NCBI GenBank assembly: GCA_022747635.1
Contig: JAKTNV010000011.1
Span: 14,412,475 to 14,476,474 of the forward strand
Reading direction: 5' to 3'
DNA length: 64,000 nt
Origin: Hetaerina americana
Lineage: Eukaryota; Arthropoda; Insecta; Odonata; Calopterygidae
Shown in pieces: positions 30,516 through 43,302 of this stretch. The position numbers and the translations under genes were made by a program. How positions within the stretch are numbered: the first letter of the stretch is position 1; each line of letters opens with the position of its first letter. The notes beneath the pieces were generated by a model. That model was not told where the DNA came from and did no database searches. It saw nothing but the letters and a program-made list of their open reading frames with translations.

Positions 30516-31544
30516 ATTAAATCAAACTCATTTTAGAAGTCACCGGAAACCTACGTTCATAAAATTTTATGGCCTTAGTCCCTCATAATAGGATGATGGC
30601 GGTTGGCGTCTTCTCTCTTTAGCGAAGGCTTCTTCACCCGGCGGTCGACGGGTGGGTCTTTTTGAATGTCGACGGTTTTATATCGCTAGAGGGATAATAG
30701 ACCTCGCGGGGGGATCTGAGAATGTTTTGGGGGCGTGGTGAATCATTCGAGGGCGAAGTAGTCTGTGAATGACGTGCTAGGTTATTTTATCCCACAGTTC
30801 CCTCCCCGACTCCCCTCCCCACACACTCATCTGTCTCTCAAATGCCTCTGAACGACAAAAACTGACGCCCCAACGTTTTAAAGTGTGATCTGCCCTGAAA
30901 TGGGATATCACCCCTGGGGTGTTCTGAGTTTTTCACCATTTCACTTCTACTCTGTACTGGGTAAAACTTTTACGTGGAGCGTAGTAGCCTTTAATGGATG
31001 GGACACCTGGTCATGGAAAATTGTATTAATAATCTGAACTTTTCAGAGCTCACCGAGAATTCACATTTTAGGAATGGCTTTCGTTATGCATGTAAGTGAA
31101 TGAGGATTTTTTCATTTTTTCTTGGTTTTCCAAACAGCCTGATGTTAGATATTTATTCTATTTCATTTTTTTGTGAAATTTAAACAGCGTTAACGTTTTA
31201 CGTAGACATTGAATTCTTGAAAGAAATGATTTGGTTGGTAAAAGAGACGTTGGAATTGATGCAATGTCTTTAAACTAAATTCCAAATCACTGGCGTTGAT
31301 TTCGTTTTCTGAGAATCACCATAATTCATAAACTAATACCATGAAATTGCATTATTCTTTCAATAATTTGACGCATTTTGAGATAAAGATTAGATGCAGT
31401 TGATAAATACGATAAAGAGTAGGTACGAGTGTATCCCTAAAATAATTAGGTCAATTAAGTCCGCAGATTAGCAAGCGTTAGAGAGTCAGAAATCCAAATG
31501 ATTTTAGTATTAATATTGACCTTTTTTCTGGGACAAGTTGATTG
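30516..31544. other. No recognised gene
   Basis: The part at 30590-30960 is GC-richer and unlike neighbouring repeats, but I see no coding frame or known motif. Confidence 0.35.
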
Positions 31545-32160
31545 GTAAGAGATGAAGATTAACTGCGATAAAAGAAAATTAATGAGATTATTGAGAAATT
31601 TATTACGGGGAAAACTAGAGAAGGTGGAGCATTTCATGTTTTTAGGAGCTATCTTAAGGGAAAAGGGGAAATTAAATGGGAAAATAAGAAGCAGAATTGC
31701 TATAGCGAAAGAGGAAGAGAAGTTATTTTCGGTAAACTGAGTTAAAATGCGAAGAAAGGATTAGTGAAGACCTTTATTTGGAGTGATTTACTTTATGGAT
31801 GTGAGACTGTCTTTGAGGAAATAACTGGATGAGCGTGGATTGGATGCTTATAAGATGTGGGCGTGGCGGGGAATGAAGAAATCAAGCTGGATGAAGAGGA
31901 AGACAAGCGACCATGTTTTATGTAGACTGAGAAAACAAAAGATGTAACTTTAGGAAATCACTAAAAAGGAGGAGAAAGTGGTCGGAGGAAAACAAAGGTA
32001 TTGGAATGTTTAAAGGCCGTGATGAAAGTGAGAGCGTTGGGGAAGCAGGGAAATAGAGGAAAAAAGAGACTGGGTGGAGTTTTTATGGAAATCACGATGA
32101 GTTGGATACTTGGAAATTACGGAATGAGTTACATTACTTGGAAATAAATAGCCTTTAGGG
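31545..32160 (+). pseudogene. RTE-type C-terminal remnant
   Basis: Broken frames follow the RTE order: 'MKINCDKRKLMR', then 'EKVEHFMFLGAIL', 'IRSRIAIAKEE', then 'LVKTFIWSDLLYGCET' and 'MWAWRGMKKS'. Old. Confidence 0.65.
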
Positions 32161-32309
32161 GCCATGTAAAACCTACCTTTAAAATACTCCTAGGCAGAGT
32201 GCACGTACCTTGAGAGAGAGAGAGAGAAAGTTATATCTCAACAGTTTTTTATGACTGTCTTTTCCGATACACTATATTAAGCAATTTTCCTTAACAATAA
32301 TTTAAATTT

Positions 32310-32700
32310 AGTAGGTGTAGAAAGGCTTTTGAAATGTGGGTGTGGAGAAGAATGGAGAAGGTGAAATGGACAGAGAAGAAAACAAGCGAGGAAGTACTTG
32401 GTATGGTGGGCGAAGAGAGGGGTTTGTTGGGAGCAATCCTATGGAGGCAGGAAAAGTGGCTGAAGGGGGTATTGACAGGCAGCGGGATGCTGAAGACTGT
32501 AATTGAGGGGAGAATGTTAGGCAAACGAGGAAAGGGAAGGAACAGGATAGGGATGTTGGACGGGATGAAGGGAGGAAGAAAGTACTCAGTGCTGAAGAGA
32601 GACCTGATGTAGAGTAGGATGTTGTGTTTTGCTAGGGGTCACAAATTATTTAAGTAGTAATTATGTCCATCCAAAAGCCTACCTTAACCGATAGATTACC
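32310..32700 (+). mobile_element. 5'-truncated RTE copy with 3' UTR
   Basis: Starts abruptly in 'CRKAFEMWVWRRM' and runs to the natural stop (32612), then the 3' UTR block with 'gtccatccaaaa.cctacctt' and an 'ataataaaaataa' tail. Its close similarity to 25630-25912 shows a younger age than the surrounding remnants. Confidence 0.85.
32334..32612 (+). pseudogene. RTE C-terminal fragment (92 codons)
   Basis: Last ~92 residues of the RTE protein from 'MWVWRRMEKVKWTEKK' to 'GGRKYSVLKRDLM'. It shows the C terminus in frame, unlike the copy at 22934. The apparent start Met is internal. Confidence 0.85.
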
Positions 32701-32809
32701 TAATAATAAAAATAACATATATATAATATATACATATATATATATGTGCACACACATACACATATTTTTATATATCTTGACCGAATGTGTTATGTATGTG
32801 AATAATAAT

Positions 32810-32990
32810 GAATATAGAGAAGCGAGATAGAGCTATCGAACAAAAACAGAGAAGCGCATACAGATGAAACTCGCACGTATTCTGAATTTTCGGCGGCCAC
32901 CACTTTCCTCTTGGGAGAGGAATTTACTTCTCTCCCTAGAGGAAGGTGGTTTGGACACCGAACATTTTTGCAATAAATTTTATGGAATTA
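32810..32990. repeat. Hairpin repeat, 'ccaccgaa' type
   Basis: Arms 'tttcggcggccaccactttc' (from about 32888) and 'gaggaaggtggtttggacac' (32940-32959) are near-complements. A minus-strand copy of the GTGAGTTTCAT...TATGTG-like module lies at 32846-32876. Same family as 48581-48704. Confidence 0.65.
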
Positions 32991-33059
32991 TTTGTTAGTA
33001 AGATAAATAAAATTTTAAAATCTTACTTTAATATTTCCGTGGTTCCAGTCACCTTCATA

Positions 33060-33345
33060 AAACTACGACGATGAAAACGGTTCAGTGGACAGAAAGGAAA
33101 AAGCAAGGAGAAACATTTTGGCTGCCAGTGAGATGTTAAAGACAGTGGATGGAACTTTAGAAAATTGAGAAAGTGGTAGCAATAGGATACGCAATTTGGA
33201 CGGAATGAAGAGAGGAAGGAAGTATACGGAATGAAGAGGGGCTTGTGTTGTTATGTTGAATGTTGGGTTGGCTTTTGTTAGGAGAGGGAAAGAAGTGTAT
33301 CGTTTGCTCAGTTGTGTACAGCCGAAAACGCACTTTAAAGTATTA
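33060..33345 (+). pseudogene. RTE-type 3' end remnant
   Basis: 'QWTERKKQ', 'agatgttaaagacagtgga' and 'ttggacggaatgaagagagg' follow the RTE tail order, then a diverged 3' UTR. Old. Confidence 0.6.
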
Positions 33346-34160
33346 TGCTGGTGATTAATAATTTTGATTTATTTAACATCCCCGTCATAATCAACCGCCG
33401 ATCTGTAAATGCTCCTTTACGTATTGCAATTCTCCTCTCTTTGTCCATACTTTTCCTCATCCTATCCATTCTTTTACGTTAATATAAAATAGTTTCCTTC
33501 AGGTAAAATTCTTTAAACTGTATATTCCTCTCATATAAACGAAAGGTTTGGCCGAGTTGTGAAATCAACACTCCGACACCCTTTTTTTTCTTCAGAGACC
33601 CGTGGCAACATTGCGAATGAAAGTGAGGCGGGCAAGATGAACCCGGAAGTATTCGGAATCAAATTAGTGTTTCGAGGTTATTATTCGTTTTAAAATTCTT
33701 ATCTCTGCGATTTGATGAATGTGGTGGTTTCATTTCCAAGGACGAACGAACGTTCCCCTCAACAAGGGTGTCGGGCCATCTTCAGACTCCAGTTTTGAAT
33801 GTATACCCTTAAAGCTTTCCAATTTAAGGCCATTGTTCCTGCCGTTTTAATTAACTCCAGAATCACCCTCAACTCGCTCGTGTCGTGATTAATTAAAAGA
33901 GGAATGGAAACTCCAATTTTTTTAGACATCAACCCTCCTTTCATCATTAATCTCTTCGTACACAGGTCTCTATTCCGCGAACAGGATTTCTTTTTTATTT
34001 TACCCCGACCTCGGTAGCCTTCTCTGGGGTTAATTATTTGAGGAACAGGAATCTTAATAATAAATATAAATCTGAAAATTAAATTGTTTTTTTTTGCTTG
34101 TTTGTAGACACATCATCCAAGGACGGTATGGAGTAAGAGTTTCTAATTTTTTTGAATAAA
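33346..34160. other. No recognised gene
   Basis: The part at 33590-33660 is preceded by a pyrimidine tract and CAG and could mimic a splice acceptor, but no coding frame supports an exon. Confidence 0.35.
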
Positions 34161-34164
34161 TAGG

Positions 34165-34470
34165 CTAAAAAATCACTCACGGAGCGAAGGTTAAATTACA
34201 GATTAAATTTCTTGGATAAATTGGAAGGGCGTCTCATAAGGGGTGATGTTGAAAAGGTATTATTACCCCCATTTTACTACGTTAGGAGAAATTGTCAATT
34301 AAATTAAATGGATCAAGTGTAAAACATAGATTTAAGATGTTAATTTTTCCACGAACGATAAATGATCAGAATAATATTGCCGACCGCGGTAGGGGTGACA
34401 ATTAGTCTGGTGTGCCCCCTTCCACACACCCTAGCGGTGGCTTGCAGGGTACAAAATAAATAAATGAAAT
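34165..34470 (+). mobile_element. CR1/L2/Jockey-group LINE, 3' end (uninterrupted)
   Basis: 'ESLTERRLNYRLNFLDKLEG', then the DVEKVLLPP-like block, 'tttttccacgaacgataa', 'ccacacaccctagcggtggc' and an 'aataaataaat' tail. It serves as the empty-site reference for the solo LTR at 20285. Confidence 0.8.
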
Positions 34471-37429
34471 AATTAAGTAAGTAGGTAAACGACTGAAGTA
34501 GAGGATGAGTTTAAAAATATTGCATTCATCTCCTTTCTGTTCTCTTGATTCATGGATTCCAGCGGACACGAAACGTTCCAGCACCCCCATCCCCCCTTTT
34601 CTGTACCCCTTGGCCTTTCGAATTAATCACCATCGGATTCCAGGGGCATCGAACGGGCGTAACCTGAATTTGCGGACCAAGGTTGTCATGGTCGCAGGAT
34701 GTTTCGGGGTCTACATTAATTATCCCGGAAAAAGAGGCTTAGCACAGCAGTCTCTCTGGTAGCTAGGGTGGTGTTAGGTGACGAATGGTTACTGTTTCCA
34801 TGGCTGCTGAAGGGTGGGAGAGGCGGGAGGGGGGTGAGATTAGCCTGGAGAATAGGCAGATGCGTTCGCAGGGGAGAATTTCGGAAATTTCGCATCGGAG
34901 AGGGAGGGCACTATATCTGCACCCTATTTCTTTCATCACAGGATAAACAAACTCGTATCCACCAAAATTACCATGGACATGCTATAAAGATTTAAGGGAT
35001 GGTTTTACTCTTTTTGAATCCAACATTAGTTGTTTTTACTACCATCTTCAATTAGGTGAATCTGTTTTCCAACATTTAACAAGGTCTTTCTTGGGAGCTA
35101 TGTATATTCTTTGCATCACGAAAGCTTTCACTTATTTGCTCTACATTATCAACTTCTTCGGTTGTTCTTAAATTCTTCATTCATGCTGTCTGTGTCCTCT
35201 AACAAGGCCATTAAGCATCCTACTAACTTTCAACATTTCCTCCACCCATTTCTTTGCCTTCTTTAAGGCTTCACCCCGCCCAGAAACTATTTCCTCTCGT
35301 CTCCCACCTTGTTTAAAACTGGGATTCGTCTGTCTTCATCTGTGTCAAACTTAATTTTCTCCATTCTTCTCTTTAATCGTGTCTCAAAAACCTCCTATGC
35401 ATCCTAGTTAACGACTACGTACTTTTGATTAAAAAAACCATTATTTTTTTTAATAGAACATGTGTATTATTGTCATATTTTTCTGTTATTTTATTAAAAG
35501 CTAAATGCTCTCCAAATGCTTTCCATTTTAACCTTCTAAAGATGTTACGTTATCTAAAATTTATAAAGAAAACCGACGTACCTGGTGTGGATTATAATGC
35601 TTGTAAGAAAGAAAAAAAACGATTGTATTGGATTACATGATCATATCATAGCTTGGGCGCTTTTTAAATTTAAAAAAAATCCCTTCGAACTTCTGGAAAT
35701 ATTAATCGATTTCAACTTACGGTTTCCATCGCCAACATGTTGCGCCTATTTATTTTCTCAAATCTTTTTACAATAAAACGTTCTTAAGGATTTCGTAATC
35801 TTCATTTAAAAACCTCAATTAAACATTGGATTGAATACTCTATTATTTTAAAATGAAAACTTATAGTCAATTAAGTGATGAAATACTTACTTTTTTTGCG
35901 AGAAATTTTGTTCGTATTATCGCGATAGTTGAAAGATATTATTGTTTTTTTTCTTGGCTTAAAGGGGGACATCGCGTTTGAAATCTTACATTTGGTAATA
36001 TTTGATGCGTTTCGTTTCCTGTGATTTAAAATCAAAGCTTTGCTGATTATCTGCATTACACTCAAGTGTAATTGATATTATTCATTTAGGCGAATATATG
36101 ATGTTAAAAGTTTCGATTCGTGATGAGGATTCCTAAACGCTCCTTAGCAAACGGTAAAAATAGAACAAAATGGTTGATAACTCGTATTTTATAAAGTATC
36201 TTTAAGTAACGTAAGTAATATCGTAAAATAGTAAAGTTATAAAATATAATAAAGTAAAACTTTGTGATGATAATTCAATATGAATATTTTTGAAAAGTTT
36301 GCGTTTTTTACAAGCCGATATCATACCAATTATTGTAATCAATTAATTTTTACAAAAAAATATTTATTCCTCCGTTAGCTTCAGTTTTATTTGTGTTTTT
36401 CTTTCCAATATTTTCTAACTTCTCTTCGTGAATGGGAAAATAGTGACTAAAATCTGTTTTTCATTTGGCGTCGCCCTCATCGGGTTTAAAAATAAAATAT
36501 GACGGTTGTTTATTTGTCACCAAGTTACAGTAGTGTGTTTTTTTCTAGAATTAATTATCTAAAAAAATACACGTTACGGGTATATAATTAGAAGTAGACT
36601 TGCGAAATATAATTTATCATTTGATTTTTGCTGATAATTACTTGTTGGTGTTTATTTTTTTCATTCCTAAACCTCGCAACGGCGAATTATGTTTGAAAAC
36701 ACGCTGACAACATGATTTCATTTGATTAATCATCTTTCAGCTGCATGGATGGCGTCGTTCGGTAATCAACTTAAATATTCCGGCGTTTCTTTAGTGATGA
36801 TAAATCAATAATAAGGTTTATAGAACAGGGAGTCAACGAGAAGATTATTTATATCCTCAGAACCTCACGTAGTCGAGCTCAGAGTTGCCTTAAAGTTGAA
36901 GGGCTATAATCTAGAACAGGTCGGCGGGTTCGCGGCCGGGTCTCGGAGCAATATTTCGGACAAAGGTGAGTAGAGAAGCGAAGGGAATGAACGGGAGTAA
37001 TAGCTTTAGTTTGCTGAAGCATTAACGAAGCGCGTTGAATTGATGGCTTGATCCATGGGCGTATGAATGAGCAAGAGAAGGAGGGAAAGAGAGAGAGATA
37101 AGAAAAGAGGTGGTTTTCACGAGAGAGGTCGTGAGCCTAGTGGAGGGGAAATCCTTTATGAGATCTCTGTAACGAAGGAAATAATCTGGATTGAAGGGGA
37201 AATACGAACGAGAAAGGATTTAAATATGCCTTAGGTGAGGAGAGGAAGTTGTCAAGGTAGAAATAGAATAGGAAGGAGATTGAGCAGGCTTTACGAGATG
37301 AGAGTTTAGAGATTTTAGAGAGAAGTGCGAGATGAGGAGTGCTCTTATTTTCGCTGCAATAATTAATGTCACGTTCAAGATTTCCTTTTTTTCTTACGTG
37401 TATTCAACATATTGAATGGGAAAAATATA
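34471..37429. other. Longest stretch without recognised repeat or gene
   Basis: About 3 kb. Frames up to 85 codons (34505-34762) have no motif. The part at 35080-35400 is pyrimidine-rich. A GC-richer segment at 36900-36965 ends in CAAAG followed by GTGAGT and could be a non-coding first exon (see findings). Otherwise AT-rich with nothing recognised. Confidence 0.4.
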
Positions 37430-38190
37430 ATGGGTTGAAATGAAATCAAACGATAAAGTTTAAGGCATGGTATTGGACGAGAAAAGAAGGTTATTCGGAA
37501 AAATTCGGAGAAGGTAAAAGAAATAAATGTAGGAGATTCAGATATGGCGCAGGGATGCTAAAAATATGATAATAGAGGGAAAAATGCTTTAAAAGCGAGT
37601 TGGCGAAAAGAAAAAATAGGCATTTTTAATGGAATTAAGGGAGGTAGAAAGTGAACTGATCTGAAGAACGAGTTATTCTGTAATATTTAGTGTAAGTTCT
37701 AAGGATATTTTGTGTCATGTTAATTATGACTTGGGAGAAGATGGTACGAAAAGACTATGTAATGAAATCTTTGATATCGAGCGTAATTTTTGTATGGCTC
37801 GGAAACTTGGTCGTTGAGGATGGAGGATAATATTATATTGACAGCCCCCACGTTGAGTTCTAGACATATAGGGGGAGGAGAGGAGAGAGGATTTTTGTGA
37901 GAATTACGAAGAAGACAGATCAAGAGGATGAAGGACATACTGAGAAGGGCAATGACATGCTGAAGACTGTGATATACAGAGGGGAATATGCTAGAAAAGC
38001 TTATAAAAGGGAGCCAATAATAGTCATTTTGGATGGAATTAAGGGCGGTGGATAGTAGGCATTGTTGAATAATGAGTCAATGCAATGTTTAGTATGAATG
38101 TCTAAGAATATTTTTGTCATATAAGATAGGACAGGAGTGAGATCCCAGGGTCCATCGAAAACCTACCCTGAGCTAGGAGATTACTAGCAA
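37430..38190 (+). pseudogene. Two overlapping RTE-type 3' remnants
   Basis: A first decayed tail ('gcgcagggatgctaaaaata', 'aatggaattaagggaggtag') ends near 37700. A second starts at 37725 ('gtacgaaaagactatgtaa', 'tatggctcggaaacttggtc') and ends with the 3' UTR block 'ggtccatcgaaaacctaccc' at about 38149-38170. Both are full of stops. Confidence 0.6.
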
Positions 38191-38489
38191 TGCTAATAAA
38201 CTCAAATACTTCTAAAATATTTCTGCTGGCATTTTTCAAGCCACCCGTAATAACCGGTCTATGTGAACAGTTATTTTTATCAAACATGATAACATTCGTT
38301 ATTTTACCCCAATTACCCATAGATTATGATAATTACTTATTAGAATTATTATTATTTTAATTAGAAGAACTATTATTATGTATAGAGATTAGTGGTCAAA
38401 GTAGATCCGTCTACTATCTTAAGTCCTATATTTCCAAGCCCCAAACAATGGGACGTGAAATAACTTTTTTGTAAAGTAAATCTTGTTCA

Positions 38490-38940
38490 ACTCCGTATAT
38501 TTACTACATATCTTTATCCGTCCAACATTGGATGATAATTATCCTTCTACCTCTACGCTAATCCAACATTTTCTCCTCCAATTTCCCGTCTTAAACATTC
38601 CATTGTTACTCAACATTCTCTGCATCCACTTTTCCTGCCATATTTCAAATTTTTCACCGCAAATATCTCTCTCCTAGCCTGCAACTTATTTTTTAATCCT
38701 TTTTGTCGGTTTCAAATTTCCTATTATCCCCGCACCGAACTCTCAATGTAGTTCTATTTATGTCCCTCTTTCAATGACCAAATTTCCGAGCCGTGTAATA
38801 TTACACTCCATACTCAACCAATGAAAAGTGAATTCATTACTTCCGCAATTACTTTATCTGTAATCTGTTTCCTTTTCTAAGTCCTCTCTACTTTGTTGTA
38901 ATGTTTTCCTATTCTTTTTAAATGGCAACTAAAAAATAGG
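38490..38940 (-). pseudogene. RTE-type C-terminal remnant
   Basis: The minus strand recovers the counterpart of 'YGAETWSL' ('tacacggctcggaaatttgg', 38785-38804), then the 'IQRMLSNNGMFKT' region. Very decayed. Confidence 0.55.
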
Positions 38941-40000
38941 GGAAATATTCCCTCATGTTTTAAACAATCATCTTAACAGACGGGCTAGTATTGTCCAGTA
39001 AATAATCTATATGATTTTATATATAACTCTAGTAGTATAATCTACATCATGTATGATGTACATAGAATTAAGAAAATCATTACAACGTACAATCACAGAC
39101 AATCTTTATCATATGCCATAGTGATATAATCTTCATAATATAAAATGGTAGTGTACATGTCCATCAAAAATTAATGCGTGGAATACTCATTCTGGTCCTG
39201 CTAAGCCAGTCAGTTCTGGCTTGGGAGCTGAACCTTAAAGTGTATGCAATTATAAGCTAAATGTATTTTATCAGGTTTTATTTCAATCCCTAATCCATTC
39301 TGTATTATAGCCAATCTTTTACTGTCACTTTCACAGCGTTTACTGACTGTAATATTCAAATAACTTTAGGTATTTCATTAAAAATTAGAGGTACAGTGAC
39401 CTCCAATTTTCTTTACCTTGATTTGTATGACATTTTTTGCTGCATAATATTGTCCCTCCATGGCGATTCCTCTTTACTTAAATCAGGTATTTAATATTTG
39501 TCATAAAAATAGTTTCCTATAAATGATGGCACATCTATACAGCCTGTCTACAGGCAGAATTCCTAATTTTTGAAAGATATTTCTTCCATCTAGAATATTT
39601 GTATTTTTTTTATCTAGCCTCAGACATTTTCTCTAGGATATTTTGCTTTTTATTTTTTAGTAATTAATTTTTGTAGAACCAGTGGATCCCCAGACGGTTA
39701 TATCATGTCTTAAAATACTCTCAACCAGTGAAAAATACACTACTTTGATGATATTCAAACTAAAAAAACTAGAGATGTGGTGAACCTAACGAGGGATGTA
39801 ATTTAATTTTTTATTTATTTTTAAAAGATATTCACCAAATTTAATATGCCAATTTAGCTATTACCTTTTGAAGTAGTCAAGTACAGGAAAACCCATTTTA
39901 AAAGCGCAGATATTTCAATTTATTTTCGTAAGTACTCTCATAGAAGTGTTTAGGTGAAGAATTCAGAATATATATTATTGGACTTTACGGCCGAGCCACC
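38941..40000. other. AT-rich, no recognised gene
   Basis: Nothing recognised. Confidence 0.35.
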
Positions 40001-40112
40001 TTAACTCTTGACCTGTCCCTTTAAGCGACCACCAGAAGGGAAGGATAGGGGGTTCTCATTCTGTACGCCGATATTGGCCTGGCCTTTTAAGGGAAAGGTC
40101 AAAAGGGTTACA
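40001..40112. repeat. Inverted repeat, ~25-bp arms
   Basis: 'ttgacctgtccctttaag' (40008) and 'ccttttaagggaaaggtcaa' (40082) are near-complements around a ~60-bp GC-richer loop. This is MITE-like in shape. No target duplication could be assigned. Confidence 0.5.
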
Positions 40113-40199
40113 TCAAAGCGTCCTTTTGAGTGGTAGTGCCCATATATTGAAGGGTCTTTGAAAGTTAATAAGTCTAAAGCGGATAGTTCATTTTGTCAT

Positions 40200-41095
40200 C
40201 TTTAGTATTTCAATCTTAAGATTGGTTTACTGCAGCACTTCATTCTTCTCTAATGCGTTCATTCCCTTTCAAACCCCTGCCTAATAGCTTCTCTGCTCTA
40301 CATTCTCCTTAATTTGTCCTTTGTATTTGTCCCTTATTCTTTCTAGTGGGATCTTCTTTTCTATTATGTGCCTAAGTAATACTTTTCACTCCAAGGTGTG
40401 TCTAGTCCATTTCAGGTTCTTTGCCGTAGAGTTCTTTTCATATTGTCCTTTCCTGTTCTACTCTTCTATATACTTCCTCTTTCCCTACTTTATCCATTCA
40501 TTTGCTGTTTAGAATTCTCCTCCAGCACCATGTTGCAAAAACTTCTATTCATGACACGTACTGTACTCAGAAAGCGTTCCATGTTTCTGATCCTCTGAGT
40601 GCCGAGCATTTTGACGAACTACTTCGTTGCTTGCCGCCTTACGTTCTTTGAACACAGTAGTTGCTTCTTCTTCATTCATACCGTCTTTACTTGATCTAAT
40701 CTTCACTTGATGTAGCTCGAACGTCTTCCATTCCAAGCTATACTATTGCCCAGAGAGATGACGGATTCCACTCCAGTTTCACTCCCAATTTCTTCATCAA
40801 CTTCACTCATAATTGTGACATCCGTCTTCAACTTCTTCCTTCCACGAGGCAGGATTTTAGCTTTCTTCATGTCGATGCTCATATAATATACTCAAAGCGA
40901 TTGGTCCATAGAATTCAGAGTTGCTTTCAGGTTTGCTGTTACTACGATGTCATCTGTGAACCGGAGCATTTTCATTTCTTCGCCATTCATCTGGACTCCT
41001 TTGAAGTCCGAATATTTTGCTTTTTGCACTATCTCTTCCAGATATATGCGTTGATTTCGTGGTTCATTTCGTCTAAGTTGAAGTTCTCTGGTTCT
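40200..41095 (-). pseudogene. Diverged LINE RT/C-terminal remnant
   Basis: Minus-strand frames contain 'MKMLRFTDDIVVTANL' (an FADD-like motif with Thr), 'SIDMKKAKILPRGRKK', and later 'RIRNMERFLSTVRVMNR'. The order fits the post-motif-C part of a BovB/RTE-like protein, but it is distinct from the main RTE family here. Many stops. Confidence 0.5.
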
Positions 41096-41107
41096 CTACT
41101 ACTACTA

Positions 41108-41860
41108 CGAGGGTCATCCGGAAAGTAGTACCCGTTCGTGCCGCATGAAGTGCTGACGACGCGAGTAGCCGCTGGACGAGGTCAGATAGCTTCAGTGGCT
41201 TGTCTGCCTTCTCTGAGCCAAGTTGCGTGACGCTAGCATTGCCTGTGTTGTTTCTGTGATTGTTTACAATGTTTAAAAAAATTGAGAACGCCGCCAGTTG
41301 TGAAGTGAGGGCAGTGATTAAATTCCTCAATGCAAGAAACGTTCGCCCATGTGATATTCATCGCCAATTAAAGGAGGTGTATGGAGACAATGTAATGGAC
41401 GAGTCGTCTGTTCGGCGGTGGTGTCGCAACTTCAACATGGGGAGGGGGAACACACACGACGATGAGCGTTCGGGGAGACCGTCTGTCATTACAGACCAAC
41501 TGGTGAGCTCAGTTGACGAATTCGTGAGGAACGATCGGCGCGTCACAATTGATGACATCTGTGAGCATTTTCCCAATGTTTCTCGAACAATTGTTCATGA
41601 AATTGTTAAACACCATCTGCATTATGCAAAAATTTGTGCAAGATGGGTCCCTCGCGTATCTCAATGAGCTGGCGGCGAAGGACTATGCAGCAGGAATACA
41701 GAAACTTGTCACACGTTATGACAAATGCCTTAATTTGCTTGGAGATTATGTTGAGAAGTAGTTTAAAGTATCCTCTTTCAAATAAAATTTTTTATGTTTG
41801 TTAATATTTACTTTTGTGTCTTTATTTCACGAACGGGTACTACTTTCCGGATGACCCTCG
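41108..41860 (+). mobile_element. 753-bp non-autonomous mariner, copy 2 of 3
   Basis: TA at 41106-41107 and 41861-41862, with the same 33-bp ends and the same internal deletion junction as copies 1 and 3. Inserted next to a decayed LINE. Confidence 0.97.
41269..41667 (+). CDS. Truncated mariner transposase (DNA-binding domain only)
   Basis: Same 132-residue frame as at 14439-14837, with identical translation. The C-terminal transposase piece follows in a different frame up to 41761. AATAAA lies at 41780-41785, so a message could be polyadenylated inside the element (inference). Confidence 0.75.
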   Translation: MFKKIENAASCEVRAVIKFLNARNVRPCDIHRQLKEVYGDNVMDESSVRRWCRNFNMGRGNTHDDERSGRPSVITDQLVSSVDEFVRNDRRVTIDDICEHFPNVSRTIVHEIVKHHLHYAKICARWVPRVSQ

Positions 41861-41989
41861 TAGATGTTATTAGAGGGATTTCAATTGTTTTCTCTGCAGT
41901 GCTCCTTTTCGTATTGTCTGAATTGCTAATACTTGAAGAATGAAGCTGTCCTCGTTCTTGCGTATCCATTCAGAGGAAACTTCATGGAA

Positions 41990-42450
41990 AAACATCATAT
42001 TTCACCTAGAAATTGGAGAGGCTGGAGTGAAGAGTGAAAATAGGTGTAAAATTCATGAAATCAGTACGGTTTTCGTATGATAAAACTTTATTTTGCCAGT
42101 CAGCCAAGGGGTTCCAAGCTTTGTTGAATGAATTGAAAGTTCAGAACGATAGGAATGGGATGTGAATAAATGTAAAGAAAACAAAGGTTATGCGATTATT
42201 GAGAATAAGGTTGGCTAAGTTAAGTATTAAAATAGGATCGCAAAAACTAGAGCTGGTGGAACGGTTTACCTATCTCTGAAACGTGTTGGATCAAAATGGT
42301 CAAAGCAGTATGGACATAAGGAGAAGATCTGTGTTCGGCAGTGAAACTTTATTAAGGAGGAGTGCATTGATGACGGGTGCGTTGATTGAGAATTTTAGAA
42401 AATATTCGATAAAACTTTTGTATGGAGTGTTTTTTGGCAAAAATAAGGTC
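41990..42450 (+). pseudogene. RTE-type RT remnant
   Basis: 'KFMKSVRFSYDKTLFCQSAKGFQALLNELKVQ' matches the motif C region, with FADD degraded to FSYD. 'NVKKTKVMRLL' and 'QKLELVERFTYL' follow, with stops. Intermediate divergence. Confidence 0.75.
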
Positions 42451-43299
42451 AACAGATGAATTAAAAATTAAATTTGATGTAATTAACTTTCGAAATAGTC
42501 TTTTATAGTCGTCTTGTTCGATTATTTTATGAATGATAAGAATATGCAGGGAATATTAATTGAATTAAAATTCCATTCGGACACAAATTATGGAAACATT
42601 GTTGTCGATGATTTCTAATTATAGGCGTTTGTCATTCGAAAAAATGTTACCCAGACATCTTCATTAAGTCATACTGCCCTAGTTTCTGCTACACTTACGC
42701 CTTGGAATCAGAAAAAAAACAGCGTGGTTTGAAATGCACTCACGGGTCCCCCACTTGTTGGCAACTGAGTTATACTCGAAGAGGAGTGAAGTGTACATTT
42801 TTTTTGCAGCTTAATTTTTTCGTTCAATTTTGAGGATGGCTCAGCGAGTTCTTTCATCGTCAACGGCGATTGAGTTACCATGCGGGTATGGTTGTTACGG
42901 CCTCAATGCCCCCTAGTGGGATAGATTATTCAAAGAAAATTTCTACACTGTGAAGTCTCATGTCTAGGAGCCTTACTGAATGTGAAGAAAATCCGTTTTC
43001 TGAAAACGATTCAGTTAAAACCGAAAATTATTCGACGAAATTTTTAGTTCAACTCATCTCGCGAAAAAAATTCGTATTTGCAAAGTGTTAGTTCAACTCG
43101 ATTCAAAACCTCGGAGAGTTTTTGCATAGGATTTCAAAGTTTCATCTTTTGTGTTCGAGGGTACGATGATTTTTTAAGATGTTTTATTTCACTTCGCTCG
43201 GTTACTGCGTAATCATTAGCTTCTGTGGATTTGTAAAATGTGAAAAAAAAGGATTTATTTTTTAAACTTTCTGGCTTCACTGCGTGGAATCGTTTGATG
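42451..43299. other. AT-rich, no recognised gene
   Basis: Nothing recognised. Confidence 0.35.
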
Positions 43300-43302
43300 T
43301 CC

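Noticed and set aside
33588..33665. Exon following a 'ttttttcttcag' acceptor-like tract
   Set aside because: No sustained reading frame and no matching donor; pyrimidine tracts are common here.
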